From: Candidatus Zhuqueibacterota bacterium | Lineage (GTDB): Bacteria; Zhuqueibacterota; Zhuqueibacteria; Residuimicrobiales; Oceaniaggregativiventaceae | Direction of reading: 5' to 3' | Length of the DNA stretch: 64,000 nt | Assembly: GCA_014728115.1 (NCBI GenBank) | Contig: WJME01000033.1 | Span: 124,001-188,000, forward strand | Shown: piece after piece, positions 24,233 through 33,585 of the stretch | Position numbering within the stretch: position 1 is the first letter of the stretch | Layout: every line of letters begins with the position of its first letter | Made by a program: the position numbers and the translations under genes | The notes under the pieces: model-generated | Databases searched by the model: none | Seen by the model: the letters and a program-made list of their open reading frames with translations, nothing else | Told to the model about the DNA's origin: nothing

Positions 24233-26311
24233 TCATTTTTCATTGTTCACATCCATATTCACCAGAAGGGCAGCTTGCACGTTTATATAGTCCGAACCAT
24301 AAATTTGCACACTCTGTTCATTGCTGCCATTGATTCTGATATCAATGGCCACATATAATTCCCGGGTATGAGGGTTGTCATTTTTAAACAGCGAGACTTT
24401 ATCTGCCGGAATCGCCAGGAGTGTTTCTTTCGAGACAGCGCTTTGTACACGGCCTTCTGAGTCGAGCCGGGCAGGGCCGATTTCAACGGGACCCAAGATC
24501 AAATCCGGATCTGCAACCAAACCAGTAAGGGTTTCGGCCACTTTGATGATCATTTGTCCACCCACAGGCATATGATTGCCAATATTTGCTTTAAAAGAGA
24601 GGTCATGAACTTGTTTGGTCCAATCAGATTCCAATTCCATAACATCTGACCGGGAAGAACGGGATTGCCCAGGAGGGAGAATGTGCAGCAAAGTAGTATC
24701 CATATCGATCCGTTTTTCCTGAAAGATCGCTTTTGCTGCCGTCTCGAACGCAAACTCGGCACGAATATAATCATCCGCGTAAACACATCCGCTTTTTTTA
24801 CCATCCCCGATAAATGCATGCCCGGCTGCCAACAATTGATCGGGATTTAGATTTATAAATAATAGTATATTGCTGTTCGCTGGGGTAAAAGGGGGTAACA
24901 CGGTTGCCACTTCGCGTCTATCCATTGAGGGGTTCAGAGGATGGTTTAGATACAAACTGGTGGATTCACCTTTTTTATTTAGAGAGAATATATTGCCTAC
25001 GAATTGAACCGGAATATTCAGAGTACTAAACAACGTCACATTTAATCGGGCATCATCTACCTCGATGCCTTCTAAATCGCCAAACTCTTCAAGGTCAACC
25101 GCAGTACGGGTGGAATCCAGCGCGATCTGATAGTGATCCAACAAACCAGAGAATTGACCAAACTGTATATCTCTAAGGGCAATATCCACCTGAATGGAAT
25201 TTTCCTCATTCAAGTCGACCACCCCGTCCGGAATATTCACCATGCCGCCATGAATATGAAACGGGAGCAGATGGGTAAGCCGTTGTTTATCCAATAAATT
25301 GATTTCATAATTTGCCAGATCAAAGACATGTCTGAATTTTCCATGTGCTTCGAGGTGCACGGGCATAAATAGAGTATCTGCACTTGCTCGGTTTATGATA
25401 TGGGAACTGGACAAGTTTAAATCCAGGGCAACAGGCAAACTGTTAGAGATTTCAAAAATCATGGATCCGTTTTTCAGGCTGAGTTTTTCGATGATAAAAT
25501 CTTTTCCCATATTGATAGCCACCTCATGATCGATGGAAAAAGCCGGCAGTTTGGCACTGAGGCGTGAGACATGCACTTGATTCAATTGCAGTGCCAGCTC
25601 GACACCCTCGTGCACATCGATCATGACTGATTCTGGAGATGAACCGGGAGACTGGCCGCTGATCAGCCAGTAGGCTTGTGAGGGAATGCTCAGCGTATCG
25701 ATTTGCATCTCTAATAATTTGGTGCTTTTGGCAGGCAGATGGGCAATCGCATCTGAGCGCATTATAATTTCATGAGTGGATTCCTGCACCAATTGTACCG
25801 TCACGTTATCGAGATCCAGGGGTAAACGATTAAAAATTTGAACCGTCGCATGTCCATAGAGGATAGACGCACTGCGAAATTCAGGATGCTGCACGTTATT
25901 GCTCGGCACATTTTTGAATGTAAACGGTGGGACTGTGCTTTGCTGGCCATGCAAACCCGCAACAGCAGGATTAATATTTTCGAGTGCAAACAGATCCACA
26001 TCTGCGGTGAGGTTATTCAGATAAAAATCAGATAGCGAGATTTTAAAATAATCGGAAATATCAGCCAGTTGCAGATAATCCCCCAAACGGGTGGTGTCCA
26101 GTTCACTGTTGATACGCAACCCCAACAATCCATCGGGAAATATAAATGCATTTTCATAATGCTCGACCAACTCGATTACCGTATAGGTACTATCCAACAG
26201 AGGCACATTTATGGGAACAGTCCAATTCGGTGCTTTTGGAGATTCGAGCGAACAGGAAACGATCAAGACACATAAAGACAGGCCGGCCAGCCGGGCGAGC
26301 CGATGAAACAT
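24233..26311 (-). CDS. Large outer-surface lipoprotein, unrecognised
   Basis: The 692-residue product has a lipoprotein signal with lipobox IVS-C20. The mature start (PKAPNWTVPINVPLLDSTYTV) resembles proteins seen in Fibrobacterota/Calditrichota-type genomes, from memory. The rest is beta-rich with no cysteine-rich or catalytic motif I recognise. It starts 5 bases after the stop of the glycosidase-like gene, so the two are co-transcribed and may act on the same substrate at the cell surface. Function unknown; a binding or assembly protein is possible. Confidence 0.7.
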   Translation of the reverse strand: MFHRLARLAGLSLCVLIVSCSLESPKAPNWTVPINVPLLDSTYTVIELVEHYENAFIFPDGLLGLRINSELDTTRLGDYLQLADISDYFKISLSDFYLNNLTADVDLFALENINPAVAGLHGQQSTVPPFTFKNVPSNNVQHPEFRSASILYGHATVQIFNRLPLDLDNVTVQLVQESTHEIIMRSDAIAHLPAKSTKLLEMQIDTLSIPSQAYWLISGQSPGSSPESVMIDVHEGVELALQLNQVHVSRLSAKLPAFSIDHEVAINMGKDFIIEKLSLKNGSMIFEISNSLPVALDLNLSSSHIINRASADTLFMPVHLEAHGKFRHVFDLANYEINLLDKQRLTHLLPFHIHGGMVNIPDGVVDLNEENSIQVDIALRDIQFGQFSGLLDHYQIALDSTRTAVDLEEFGDLEGIEVDDARLNVTLFSTLNIPVQFVGNIFSLNKKGESTSLYLNHPLNPSMDRREVATVLPPFTPANSNILLFINLNPDQLLAAGHAFIGDGKKSGCVYADDYIRAEFAFETAAKAIFQEKRIDMDTTLLHILPPGQSRSSRSDVMELESDWTKQVHDLSFKANIGNHMPVGGQMIIKVAETLTGLVADPDLILGPVEIGPARLDSEGRVQSAVSKETLLAIPADKVSLFKNDNPHTRELYVAIDIRINGSNEQSVQIYGSDYINVQAALLVNMDVNNEK

Positions 26312-26316
26312 GGTGA

Positions 26317-28128
26317 TTACTCCTTATGATTTGATGTTAAAGCCAAAATCATTGCCCCGGCTCCCATGCCAATCATCGGATACTTGCCCAGATAATGAGC
26401 ATTTTGGGGATCAACATACTGGGGCACAATTTCCGCGTTAACAGCAGATAGTTCTACCATCCATTGCAGTATTTCTTTTGCGCGTTTACGCCGGGCACAG
26501 GATTTTAATGCAGGAATCGCGCGCAGCGAAACAAATACATGCTCCTGTTGAAAAGACAAATCGTCAACCGCGTGCAGAGCATATCCCTTGCCGTTATCAG
26601 ACACCCGCAGAAACGCTTCCATGGCATCCAGGGTAGATTGGGCCGTTTTCCAGGTAGGCATTACCACCTCCCAGTTAATTGCCTCTACCAGGGCACCGTC
26701 GAGAAAGTCGGGAAATGTTTTTTGTTCAAGACTTTTGACCAGCACAGCATTTTTGCCGGTTACAAGCATGCTGAGAATAGCTTTTCTGAGGTGTGCAGAG
26801 ACCTGAATCAATTGATCGGTCAGTTCAGATTCTTGCATCAGTTCAGATAAAACTGCGGCACTGGTGAATCCACGGTAAGCACTGGCTGTGGTCCAGGTAA
26901 AATGCTTACCCGGTGCAGGCTCATCCTCCAGACCTGCGTCCCGCCTGATAAGCAATTGTTCACCTACAAGATCGATCAATGGGGCAATGATCTGACTTTT
27001 TACCACCGGCCATTGCTGCCTCAAATATTTCAGATCGGCGCTGTGTTTTACATATTCATGCAAAGCCCACAGATAAAGACCCGGACTATCCAACCGCAAC
27101 ACAGGAGCTTGCCCATCATAGGGTACACGCTCATGGCCTTTACCGGTATAGTGATGTAAAGACAATGCATAATCATCTTCCATCCCCCACTCATGACCGC
27201 TGACAGAGAGATTTTGAAAATTTCCCGAGTGGGAATTCATCATAAACGAGAGAGCATTTCGGCTTTCTGAAAAATGTCCTATCCTCGACAGAGCAACAAT
27301 GGCGTAACTCATATCACGAGTGGTTGCCAGACGCCCGTCTTGGCCGAGATGGCGCACAATCTGGCCATATCCTGATCCCTTTTCCCGGCTCTGAGCCATA
27401 CGGATAAACGCGGCTGATTGCTGCAGCACCTGATAGGGCTTTCCATACAGTTTGGCCGGCAATTTTTCTTTGTTATGCCAATTCCTCCACCAGTTTTTTT
27501 CCGCTTGCAATAATTTTTTTGGCCGGAGAACCTTTAGCTGTTCGGAAAGCCGTTTTAACGTCTCGGGTTCTATCCCGGGTTCATATAATACCACGGCTCC
27601 TACCCACAAGTCGTCTTCCAGTCGCTCAACAAACCGAATGTGCTGAAAATTAGGATAATGACTGCTGAGATAGGATTGCACTTTATCACTGGGAAGGCGT
27701 TTGGCCAATTCTGCAGGCAGATGCAATAGCATCACAAAAGCTTTAAAATCCATGATCATTGGCGTCCAGATATACTGATTAATGCGGATATCACGAATCT
27801 TTTGTTCTACCCGAATGATTCCTGTTCCATTGACATATCCCACATGTTCTACAGGCAGGGTGTTCAAATCGATAAGACGGTCATTGGTGACAAATCGAAA
27901 TCCGGCACCCTTTATCAAATTTACTATGGGTTGATCACTATCCCAGATATCGGCAGACCAGACCTTGTATTGAGTGATCTTTAAAAGTTGCAGGTCAAAA
28001 TAGAGCCAACAGTGTCCATTGGCCGAGGGTAAAAATTGGATTGTACGTTGTGGTTTAGCTTGTCCCCAAGAATTCACCACCCACAACAACAAAAACAGGG
28101 TTGTCAGGCTTGATCGCTTCACACCCAC
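26317..28128 (-). CDS. Exported six-hairpin glycosidase-like protein
   Basis: The 603-residue protein has a signal peptide (about 1-23, ending SWGQ). The N-terminal 200 residues are beta-rich. The C-terminal part looks like the alpha6/alpha6 barrel of GH15-type glucoamylases and relatives: TTRDMSYAIVALSRIG, GHEWGMEDDYALSLHHYTG (a Glu-Asp pair), LYLWALHEYVKHS and RRDAGLEDEP (Glu). These acids could be the general acid and base. Substrate unknown. The gene is followed by a lipoprotein and preceded, after 51 bases, by a beta-hydroxyacid dehydrogenase. Confidence 0.7.
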   Translation of the reverse strand: MGVKRSSLTTLFLLLWVVNSWGQAKPQRTIQFLPSANGHCWLYFDLQLLKITQYKVWSADIWDSDQPIVNLIKGAGFRFVTNDRLIDLNTLPVEHVGYVNGTGIIRVEQKIRDIRINQYIWTPMIMDFKAFVMLLHLPAELAKRLPSDKVQSYLSSHYPNFQHIRFVERLEDDLWVGAVVLYEPGIEPETLKRLSEQLKVLRPKKLLQAEKNWWRNWHNKEKLPAKLYGKPYQVLQQSAAFIRMAQSREKGSGYGQIVRHLGQDGRLATTRDMSYAIVALSRIGHFSESRNALSFMMNSHSGNFQNLSVSGHEWGMEDDYALSLHHYTGKGHERVPYDGQAPVLRLDSPGLYLWALHEYVKHSADLKYLRQQWPVVKSQIIAPLIDLVGEQLLIRRDAGLEDEPAPGKHFTWTTASAYRGFTSAAVLSELMQESELTDQLIQVSAHLRKAILSMLVTGKNAVLVKSLEQKTFPDFLDGALVEAINWEVVMPTWKTAQSTLDAMEAFLRVSDNGKGYALHAVDDLSFQQEHVFVSLRAIPALKSCARRKRAKEILQWMVELSAVNAEIVPQYVDPQNAHYLGKYPMIGMGAGAMILALTSNHKE

Positions 28129-28179
28129 CTCCCAAATACATATTTATTCCGCTGCCTGACCGAGAAGCCGTTACAGATC

Positions 28180-29055
28180 TCACAGATTTACGAGCCGTTC
28201 CAACGATTTTATCAAAGTTTGTGTACCTTCCCGTCCTTCACCATGTGCCTGGCAAGAGGAGAACAATTGATTGACCAGAGCCAGGGCAGGAGAAGCGAGT
28301 GACAACTCGCGCACGCGTTCCAGGGCAAGCCGCAAATCCTTTTGCTGCAGATCGATCATGAACCCCGGAGCAAAATCTCGTTCTGCCATTTTAGGCCCCA
28401 GATTGGACAACTGCCAGGATCCGGCAGCGCCGTTCTCTGTCGCTTTTATCATGATATCGGGATCAACACCCGATTTTTTGGCCAGCAGCAGGGCCTCGCA
28501 GACGGCCATATTGGTGACGGACACCAGGATCTGATTGCAGAGTTTCACTGTCTGCCCCATTCCATGGGTTCCCACATGGGTGACTGTCTTTCCCATAACC
28601 TCTAAAACAGGCATACAACGCTCCAGGACCTCTTTTTTGCCTCCGACCATAATTGCCAACGTTCCGGCTCTGGCCCCTACGTCCCCCCCAGACACCGGTG
28701 CATCTAGCATATCGATATCTTTTTTGGACAGCTGTTTGGCAATGTCCTGGGTAACAGAAGGAGAGATAGTACTCATGTCGATGACCACGGACCCGGCTTT
28801 TGCTGCATGGATGATTCCATCCTGTCCCAGAATCACCTGTTCCACATCTTCAGAATCTGTCACAATGGTCATAATGATATCTGACTCTTTGGCCACCTGA
28901 GCCGGCGAATCTGCTCTTTTTGCCCCTTGTTTCACAACCGTTTCTAATTTAGAATCTGTACGGTTGTAAGCAGTAATGGAATACCCGGCTTTGAGCAAAT
29001 TCACACACATGGGTTGCCCCATAATGCCGAGTCCGATAAAACCAATTTTTTCCAT
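28180..29055 (-). CDS. Beta-hydroxyacid dehydrogenase (3-hydroxyisobutyrate dehydrogenase / tartronate semialdehyde reductase family)
   Basis: ATG 29055 is used, with GGAG at good spacing; longer frames run into the neighbour. The 291-residue product has the Rossmann start GFIGLGIMGQPM, the family segment DAPVSGGDVGARAGTLAIMVGG and the catalytic Lys in GMGQTVKLCNQI. The family oxidises or reduces short beta-hydroxyacids with NAD(P)(H). Which acid is not clear. It starts two bases after the end of a glycosyltransferase gene. Confidence 0.92.
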   Translation of the reverse strand: MEKIGFIGLGIMGQPMCVNLLKAGYSITAYNRTDSKLETVVKQGAKRADSPAQVAKESDIIMTIVTDSEDVEQVILGQDGIIHAAKAGSVVIDMSTISPSVTQDIAKQLSKKDIDMLDAPVSGGDVGARAGTLAIMVGGKKEVLERCMPVLEVMGKTVTHVGTHGMGQTVKLCNQILVSVTNMAVCEALLLAKKSGVDPDIMIKATENGAAGSWQLSNLGPKMAERDFAPGFMIDLQQKDLRLALERVRELSLASPALALVNQLFSSCQAHGEGREGTQTLIKSLERLVNL

Positions 29056-29057
29056 AT

Positions 29058-29870
29058 TTACTCCGTCGAAAAATGTGAGGCGATTTGCCGTGCCCAGGCT
29101 GCTTCCCTGGGACGGTGATGCTTTTCGCATCCAGCGGCATAGATATGACACTTTTTATGCAACTCTATTACGGTTTTTTCATAGTCTTCTTTTAAATCAT
29201 ATGATAAAATCTTTTGTAAAGCGAGAATACGATAGCGATCCAGGCTATGTTGCTTTGAGAGCTGCTCCCATTCGCCTGCCCGCTTGACAATCAGCCGCTC
29301 GGGAATATATAGTACAGTAAAACACCTGCTCATGCGCAACCAATAATCATAATCCTCGCAAGCTGGCAAAGATTCATCAAAAAACCCGATTTGATCGATA
29401 ACGCTTTTATGCAACAGTACTGATGACGGACTGATGATGCACAGAGGTAAGCAATATGGGTAAATTCTGCCGCCATATTTCTGATGTATTTTTTTTTGAT
29501 TCTTCCAAAGACCGTTTTTGCGCCACTCTTCATCGGTGTAACAGACAAGATCTGAGCTTTTCTCGAGTTCTGCGCTCTGGCGCTCGAGTTTACCGGGTTT
29601 CCACAGATCATCGGAATCGAGAAATGCCAGCCACTCTTCTCTTGCATGCTGAATACCGAGATTCCGTGCTGCAGAAACACCACGTTGTGCTTGCTGAATC
29701 ACTTTGATCTCATTCTCAAATGCCGCCAATTTTTCCACAGTCTCGTCCGTAGAACCATCATCGACAACGATCACCTCTTCCGGGGCTAGTGATTGTGCCA
29801 GGACAGATTCAACAGCTTGCACGACCATTTCTGCACGATTATGTGTGGGTATAATCACTGATATCCGCAA
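29058..29870 (-). CDS. Family 2 glycosyltransferase
   Basis: The 270-residue product has a GT-A fold: SVIIPTHNRAEMV, VIVVDDGSTDET, and the divalent-metal motif LDSDDLW near residue 92. Glutamate and Asp residues in the ACEDYDYWLRM segment are in the position of the catalytic base. It has no membrane helices and probably adds a sugar to a polysaccharide or lipid on the cytoplasmic side. The gene precedes the dehydrogenase by 2 bases. Confidence 0.92.
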   Translation of the reverse strand: MRISVIIPTHNRAEMVVQAVESVLAQSLAPEEVIVVDDGSTDETVEKLAAFENEIKVIQQAQRGVSAARNLGIQHAREEWLAFLDSDDLWKPGKLERQSAELEKSSDLVCYTDEEWRKNGLWKNQKKIHQKYGGRIYPYCLPLCIISPSSVLLHKSVIDQIGFFDESLPACEDYDYWLRMSRCFTVLYIPERLIVKRAGEWEQLSKQHSLDRYRILALQKILSYDLKEDYEKTVIELHKKCHIYAAGCEKHHRPREAAWARQIASHFSTE

Positions 29871-29886
29871 AAAAACCTCTGTCGTT

Positions 29887-30738
29887 TTAAAGCAAAGTCA
29901 CCACTGACAAAACAAATCCTGCACCTGTGACAATAGCCAGCCCCACAGCGATCAACCGGTGAACGGGTAGTTCACGTTTTAGTTCCTGATAACCGAGCAG
30001 AGAAGCAAAAAGATATCCTCCGACAAACCCGCCCAAATGAGCGAAATTATCGACATTGGGCATCATAAAGCCGAACACAAAAAGAATAATGGCCCAGGTA
30101 CCGACCTGTTGATAAAGAGCCGTCCCAAAGTGGCCACCGCGGTGGCGGCCATAAAAGATCAAGGCACCAAATAAACCAAAAATTCCGCCTGATGCACCGA
30201 GAGTAGCAGGAATACCTGCCACGGTCGAAAAAACAAAACCAGTCACTCCGGCCAAAATAAAAAGAATAAAAGTACGTGCATGGCCATAAACATCCTCAAC
30301 CATGCTTCCTAATTGGCTGAGCCAGAGCATATTGAATAAAATATGCAATAGATTACCATGCAAAAAGATAGCTGTAAATAGAGTCCACCAACGACCCCAC
30401 GTCACCACATAGTGAGATCCGGTCGCACCCAGGATGGACACGGCTTTGCCACTCGGCGCGAGGATACCAAAAAAGCCCTGTACATTCAGGATTGCTGCCG
30501 GATCGATCAATAGGCTGATCACATAAAGAATTATACTAGCAGAAATGATGCTTTGAACAACACCTGAATTGAATCGAAACAAAGCGATAAACTGATCAAA
30601 CCAGGTGACTTGGCCAGGATTTTTTTGTCCGCAATGCATACACTGTGGAGCATCAGGGGATATGAGTTTGCCACATGAACGACAGAGTCGGGATCTACGG
30701 TTGTTATTCACAAATACTCCGGAATGGTTCATTTTCAT
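29887..30738 (-). CDS. Rhomboid-family intramembrane serine protease with zinc-ribbon N-terminus
   Basis: The 283-residue protein starts with a CxxC/CxxC ribbon (Cys19, 22, 33, 36). About six membrane helices follow with rhomboid landmarks: HGNLLHILFNM (His127, His132, Asn136), GASG with catalytic Ser183, and NFAHLGGFVGG with His234. It cleaves transmembrane proteins within the membrane. No strong Shine-Dalgarno is visible. It is divergent from ychF. Confidence 0.94.
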   Translation of the reverse strand: MKMNHSGVFVNNNRRSRLCRSCGKLISPDAPQCMHCGQKNPGQVTWFDQFIALFRFNSGVVQSIISASIILYVISLLIDPAAILNVQGFFGILAPSGKAVSILGATGSHYVVTWGRWWTLFTAIFLHGNLLHILFNMLWLSQLGSMVEDVYGHARTFILFILAGVTGFVFSTVAGIPATLGASGGIFGLFGALIFYGRHRGGHFGTALYQQVGTWAIILFVFGFMMPNVDNFAHLGGFVGGYLFASLLGYQELKRELPVHRLIAVGLAIVTGAGFVLSVVTLL

Positions 30739-30820
30739 TAAAATAATAAAATCATATCAAAGATGAAACGGTTTTATTATCGTTCATCCTATTAACGCAA
30801 ATAAAGAAGAGATAAAATCC

Positions 30821-30849
30821 TTGTTTTCAGATCAGGGATATCTTATATT
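30821..30849 (+). promoter_or_regulatory. Candidate promoter of ychF
   Basis: TTGTTT (30821-30826), a 17-base spacer and TATATT (30844-30849) lie 36 bases before the start codon, which has AGGA upstream. Confidence 0.45.
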
Positions 30850-30885
30850 AATCGCTAATCATTTTCATTCAAACACAGGAAAAAT

Positions 30886-31974
30886 ATGAAAATCGGTATT
30901 GTTGGATTACCCCAAAGCGGCAAGACCACCCTGTTTTCTGCATTAACCGGTCAACAGGTCGATATTGAAGGGTTTGTAGGTGGTAAAAAAGATGCTCATC
31001 AGGCGATTGTCAAAGTGCCGGATGACCGCCTGGAACAGTTGAACGAAATCTATAAACCTAAAAAAAAGACTCTGGCAACTGTGGATTATGTGGACTTGTC
31101 CGGGTTGGGCACCAGCACACAGAAAAAAGGTGCATTCAGCGACCAATTTCTGGCTCAAATTCGCATCGTCGATGCCATTTTGATTATCGTCAGAGTCTTT
31201 AAAAATGCCCAGGTCATCCATCCTCTGGAAACCATTGACCCGGGACGAGACCTCGATCATGTACAAGCAGAGTTTATTCTCGCTGATCTCTCTATCATAG
31301 AAAACCGTATGGACAGACTGGAGAGACAGATGAAAAGCAAAAAAAATGAACAGGATATGCGGGAATTTGAGCTGTTACAAAGATTCAAAGACGCACTCGA
31401 AAACGAGATACCCCTCCGCCAGCTAGAGTTGAGTTCCAATGAGGAGCTCATGGTTCGCGGATACCAATTTTTAACCCTCAAACCTTTGCTCATTGTGCCG
31501 AATATCGATGAAGATCAAATTTCCGATACTGAAGCGGTGATAAACGATTTGTCGGAATGGCAAGAACCACAAACACGACTGGTGCCCATTTCAGCTCAGA
31601 TCGAAATGGAAATGCAGCAACTCTCTGAAAGTGAAGCAGAGGTCTTTCGTGATGACCTGGGTATTACCCATTCTGCCATGGATGTACTCATTCGAGCCTC
31701 ATATGATCTTCTCGGATTGAATTCTTTTTTCACTGTTGGAGAAGACGAAGTCAGAGCCTGGACTGTCAGAAATGGCACAAAAGCTCCGGAAGCGGCAGGT
31801 GAAATTCACAGTGATATCGAACGCGGATTTATCCGGGCCGAAGTGGTTCATTATGATGAGTTTATCAAGAGAAAATCTCTTGCGGTTTGTCGAACTGACG
31901 GTGTCTTGAGGCTTGAAGGCCGGGAGTACACAGTCAGCGACGGGGATATTATCAATTTCAGATTTGCGGTCTAG
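30886..31974 (+). CDS. ychF: YchF/OLA1-type P-loop NTPase with TGS domain
   Basis: The 362-residue product has the P-loop GLPQSGKTT (7-15), the ATP-preferring pseudo-G4 in NIDED (YchF proteins use NxxE rather than the GTPase NKxD), a coiled-coil insert about residues 135-165, and a C-terminal TGS domain (FFTVGEDEVRAWTVRNGTKAPEAAG). YchF proteins bind ribosomes and hydrolyse ATP, with links to stress response. It is alone on the plus strand and convergent with a sulfatase. The length matches the family. Confidence 0.95.
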   Translation: MKIGIVGLPQSGKTTLFSALTGQQVDIEGFVGGKKDAHQAIVKVPDDRLEQLNEIYKPKKKTLATVDYVDLSGLGTSTQKKGAFSDQFLAQIRIVDAILIIVRVFKNAQVIHPLETIDPGRDLDHVQAEFILADLSIIENRMDRLERQMKSKKNEQDMREFELLQRFKDALENEIPLRQLELSSNEELMVRGYQFLTLKPLLIVPNIDEDQISDTEAVINDLSEWQEPQTRLVPISAQIEMEMQQLSESEAEVFRDDLGITHSAMDVLIRASYDLLGLNSFFTVGEDEVRAWTVRNGTKAPEAAGEIHSDIERGFIRAEVVHYDEFIKRKSLAVCRTDGVLRLEGREYTVSDGDIINFRFAV

Positions 31975-32029
31975 TGTAAGCTATAGGTGCATACATTCAC
32001 CAGAATCACCTGGCAAAGATCCGAGGTGG

Positions 32030-33535
32030 CTAACTCATGGGTCTAATATCTTGCCATCCTTTTCCACCCTTCAGCATAGCAGACAGTCGATTGACTGTCT
32101 CTTGCATGCCTGGCAATTCAGCGAGATTTTGATTCTCATGAGGATCTGTCTCGTGGTCGTATAACTCTTTGGCTAAAACAGCCCCTGTCTTGTTCCGAGT
32201 CCATTCAACATATCGAAATCGATCAGTTTTGATACTAAAAGCCGTCACCACACGCTCGGGATCACGCCTGGCGACTTTGGGCCATTGCGTAAAGGCAGCA
32301 GGTTTCCAGGGTCTTGATGGCTCTTTGAGCACAGGCACAAGACTGTCACCTTGCAGATGCGCTGGCAAAGGTAAATGACAAAGGTCACAGAGTGTAGGAT
32401 AAATGTCCACAAATTCAGCAAACGCTTTTGACCGTCCTTTCGAGTTTTCGAGATAAGGAACTCTGATAATCATCGGCACATGGGCATCGAGCTCAAAAGG
32501 AGTGTGTTTGCACCACATTCCGTGCTCCCCTAACTTCCAGCCATGGTCACCCCAGACAATCACAATCGTATTTTCAGCCAAACCATTCTCTTCCAGAGCA
32601 TCCAATAAACGGCCGATTTGTGCATCGATATAACTTACACATGCATAATATCCATGTTTAAGCGTTCTGGATAATTCGACAGGCAGCAATTCATTGTCTT
32701 TGGGAATTCCCTCATAATTCCGCAATTCGCCAAAGTGGTATGATGTAAAAGATGTAGCGTTTTGAGGCAGATAAGGATTGTCGGCAGGCGCCAGTTCATC
32801 TGGATCGTAAAGATCCCAATAACGTTTCGGAGCATTAAAGGGCAGATGGGGTTTGTGGTAACCGACAGCCATGAAAAAGGGGCTTTTCCCGGAAGCCATT
32901 TCCTTCATCCTGGCTACGGCCAGGTCTGTTTGCGCACCGTCCGCATAGGCATTATCAGGTACGTCAGGAGCCTCGTAGGCAGGTCCTCGTCCGTTACTGT
33001 CGCCACCCCGTATTTTGTCATACACTTTAGCATATTCTTTGACCGCCCTGATCGATTCTTTGGCCAGGTAGCCTCGTCCAACCGCCTCGGTTGCAGGATT
33101 TTGCCAGGTATCGCCAAATTGAGTTTCATGATCAATTCTGTGATGATATATCTTTCCGGTAGCCCAGATAGCATAACCGTGATTTTTCAAGTGTTGATTG
33201 AGGGTCAAAACACCCGGCAACAGAGATTCCACTGCATCGCAATTATAGATGTTGGCGTGATCAGGGCGGTATCCGGTAAGCAGGCTGGCCCTGGAAGCCA
33301 TGCAAATAGGTTCCTGGCAATAGGCGCGTTCGAAAACCATAGAGGTGGATGCCAAGCGATCCAAATTGGGAGTTTTAATGGTTTCATTACCATAACAACC
33401 CAATTCCGGCCTGAGGTCATCTATAGCAATAAAGAGCACATTGGGGTGTTGTTTCGTCCCGGAACAACGGGTAAATCCCGTAAGGCCTGCTGCCATCAGT
33501 GCAGTGTGTTGTAAAAACTGTCGTCTGGAAATCAT
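32030..33535 (-). CDS. Exported sulfatase, iduronate-2-sulfatase-like
   Basis: ATG 33535 is preferred over TTG 33547 because GGAGG lies just upstream. The 501-residue product has a twin-arginine signal (SRRQFLQHTAL) with a lipobox-like Cys24. It has the metal-binding Asp39-Asp40 (FIAIDDLRPE) and the sulfatase motif Cys78-Met-Ala-Ser-Arg, where Cys would be converted to formylglycine by a maturase. Later landmarks are GYHKPHLPFNAP and WGDHGWKLGEHG. It removes sulfate from a carbohydrate, perhaps on a marine or animal polysaccharide. No maturase is in the window. Confidence 0.92.
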   Translation of the reverse strand: MISRRQFLQHTALMAAGLTGFTRCSGTKQHPNVLFIAIDDLRPELGCYGNETIKTPNLDRLASTSMVFERAYCQEPICMASRASLLTGYRPDHANIYNCDAVESLLPGVLTLNQHLKNHGYAIWATGKIYHHRIDHETQFGDTWQNPATEAVGRGYLAKESIRAVKEYAKVYDKIRGGDSNGRGPAYEAPDVPDNAYADGAQTDLAVARMKEMASGKSPFFMAVGYHKPHLPFNAPKRYWDLYDPDELAPADNPYLPQNATSFTSYHFGELRNYEGIPKDNELLPVELSRTLKHGYYACVSYIDAQIGRLLDALEENGLAENTIVIVWGDHGWKLGEHGMWCKHTPFELDAHVPMIIRVPYLENSKGRSKAFAEFVDIYPTLCDLCHLPLPAHLQGDSLVPVLKEPSRPWKPAAFTQWPKVARRDPERVVTAFSIKTDRFRYVEWTRNKTGAVLAKELYDHETDPHENQNLAELPGMQETVNRLSAMLKGGKGWQDIRPMS

Positions 33536-33585
33536 GCTATCCTCCAAAGGGTCAATCGGTCCTCCGCATCGAATAAATCAAGAGT

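Noticed and set aside
32762-33514. 250-codon plus-strand frame opposite the sulfatase
   Set aside because: Shadow of a strongly supported sulfatase gene on the minus strand; no recognisable motifs.
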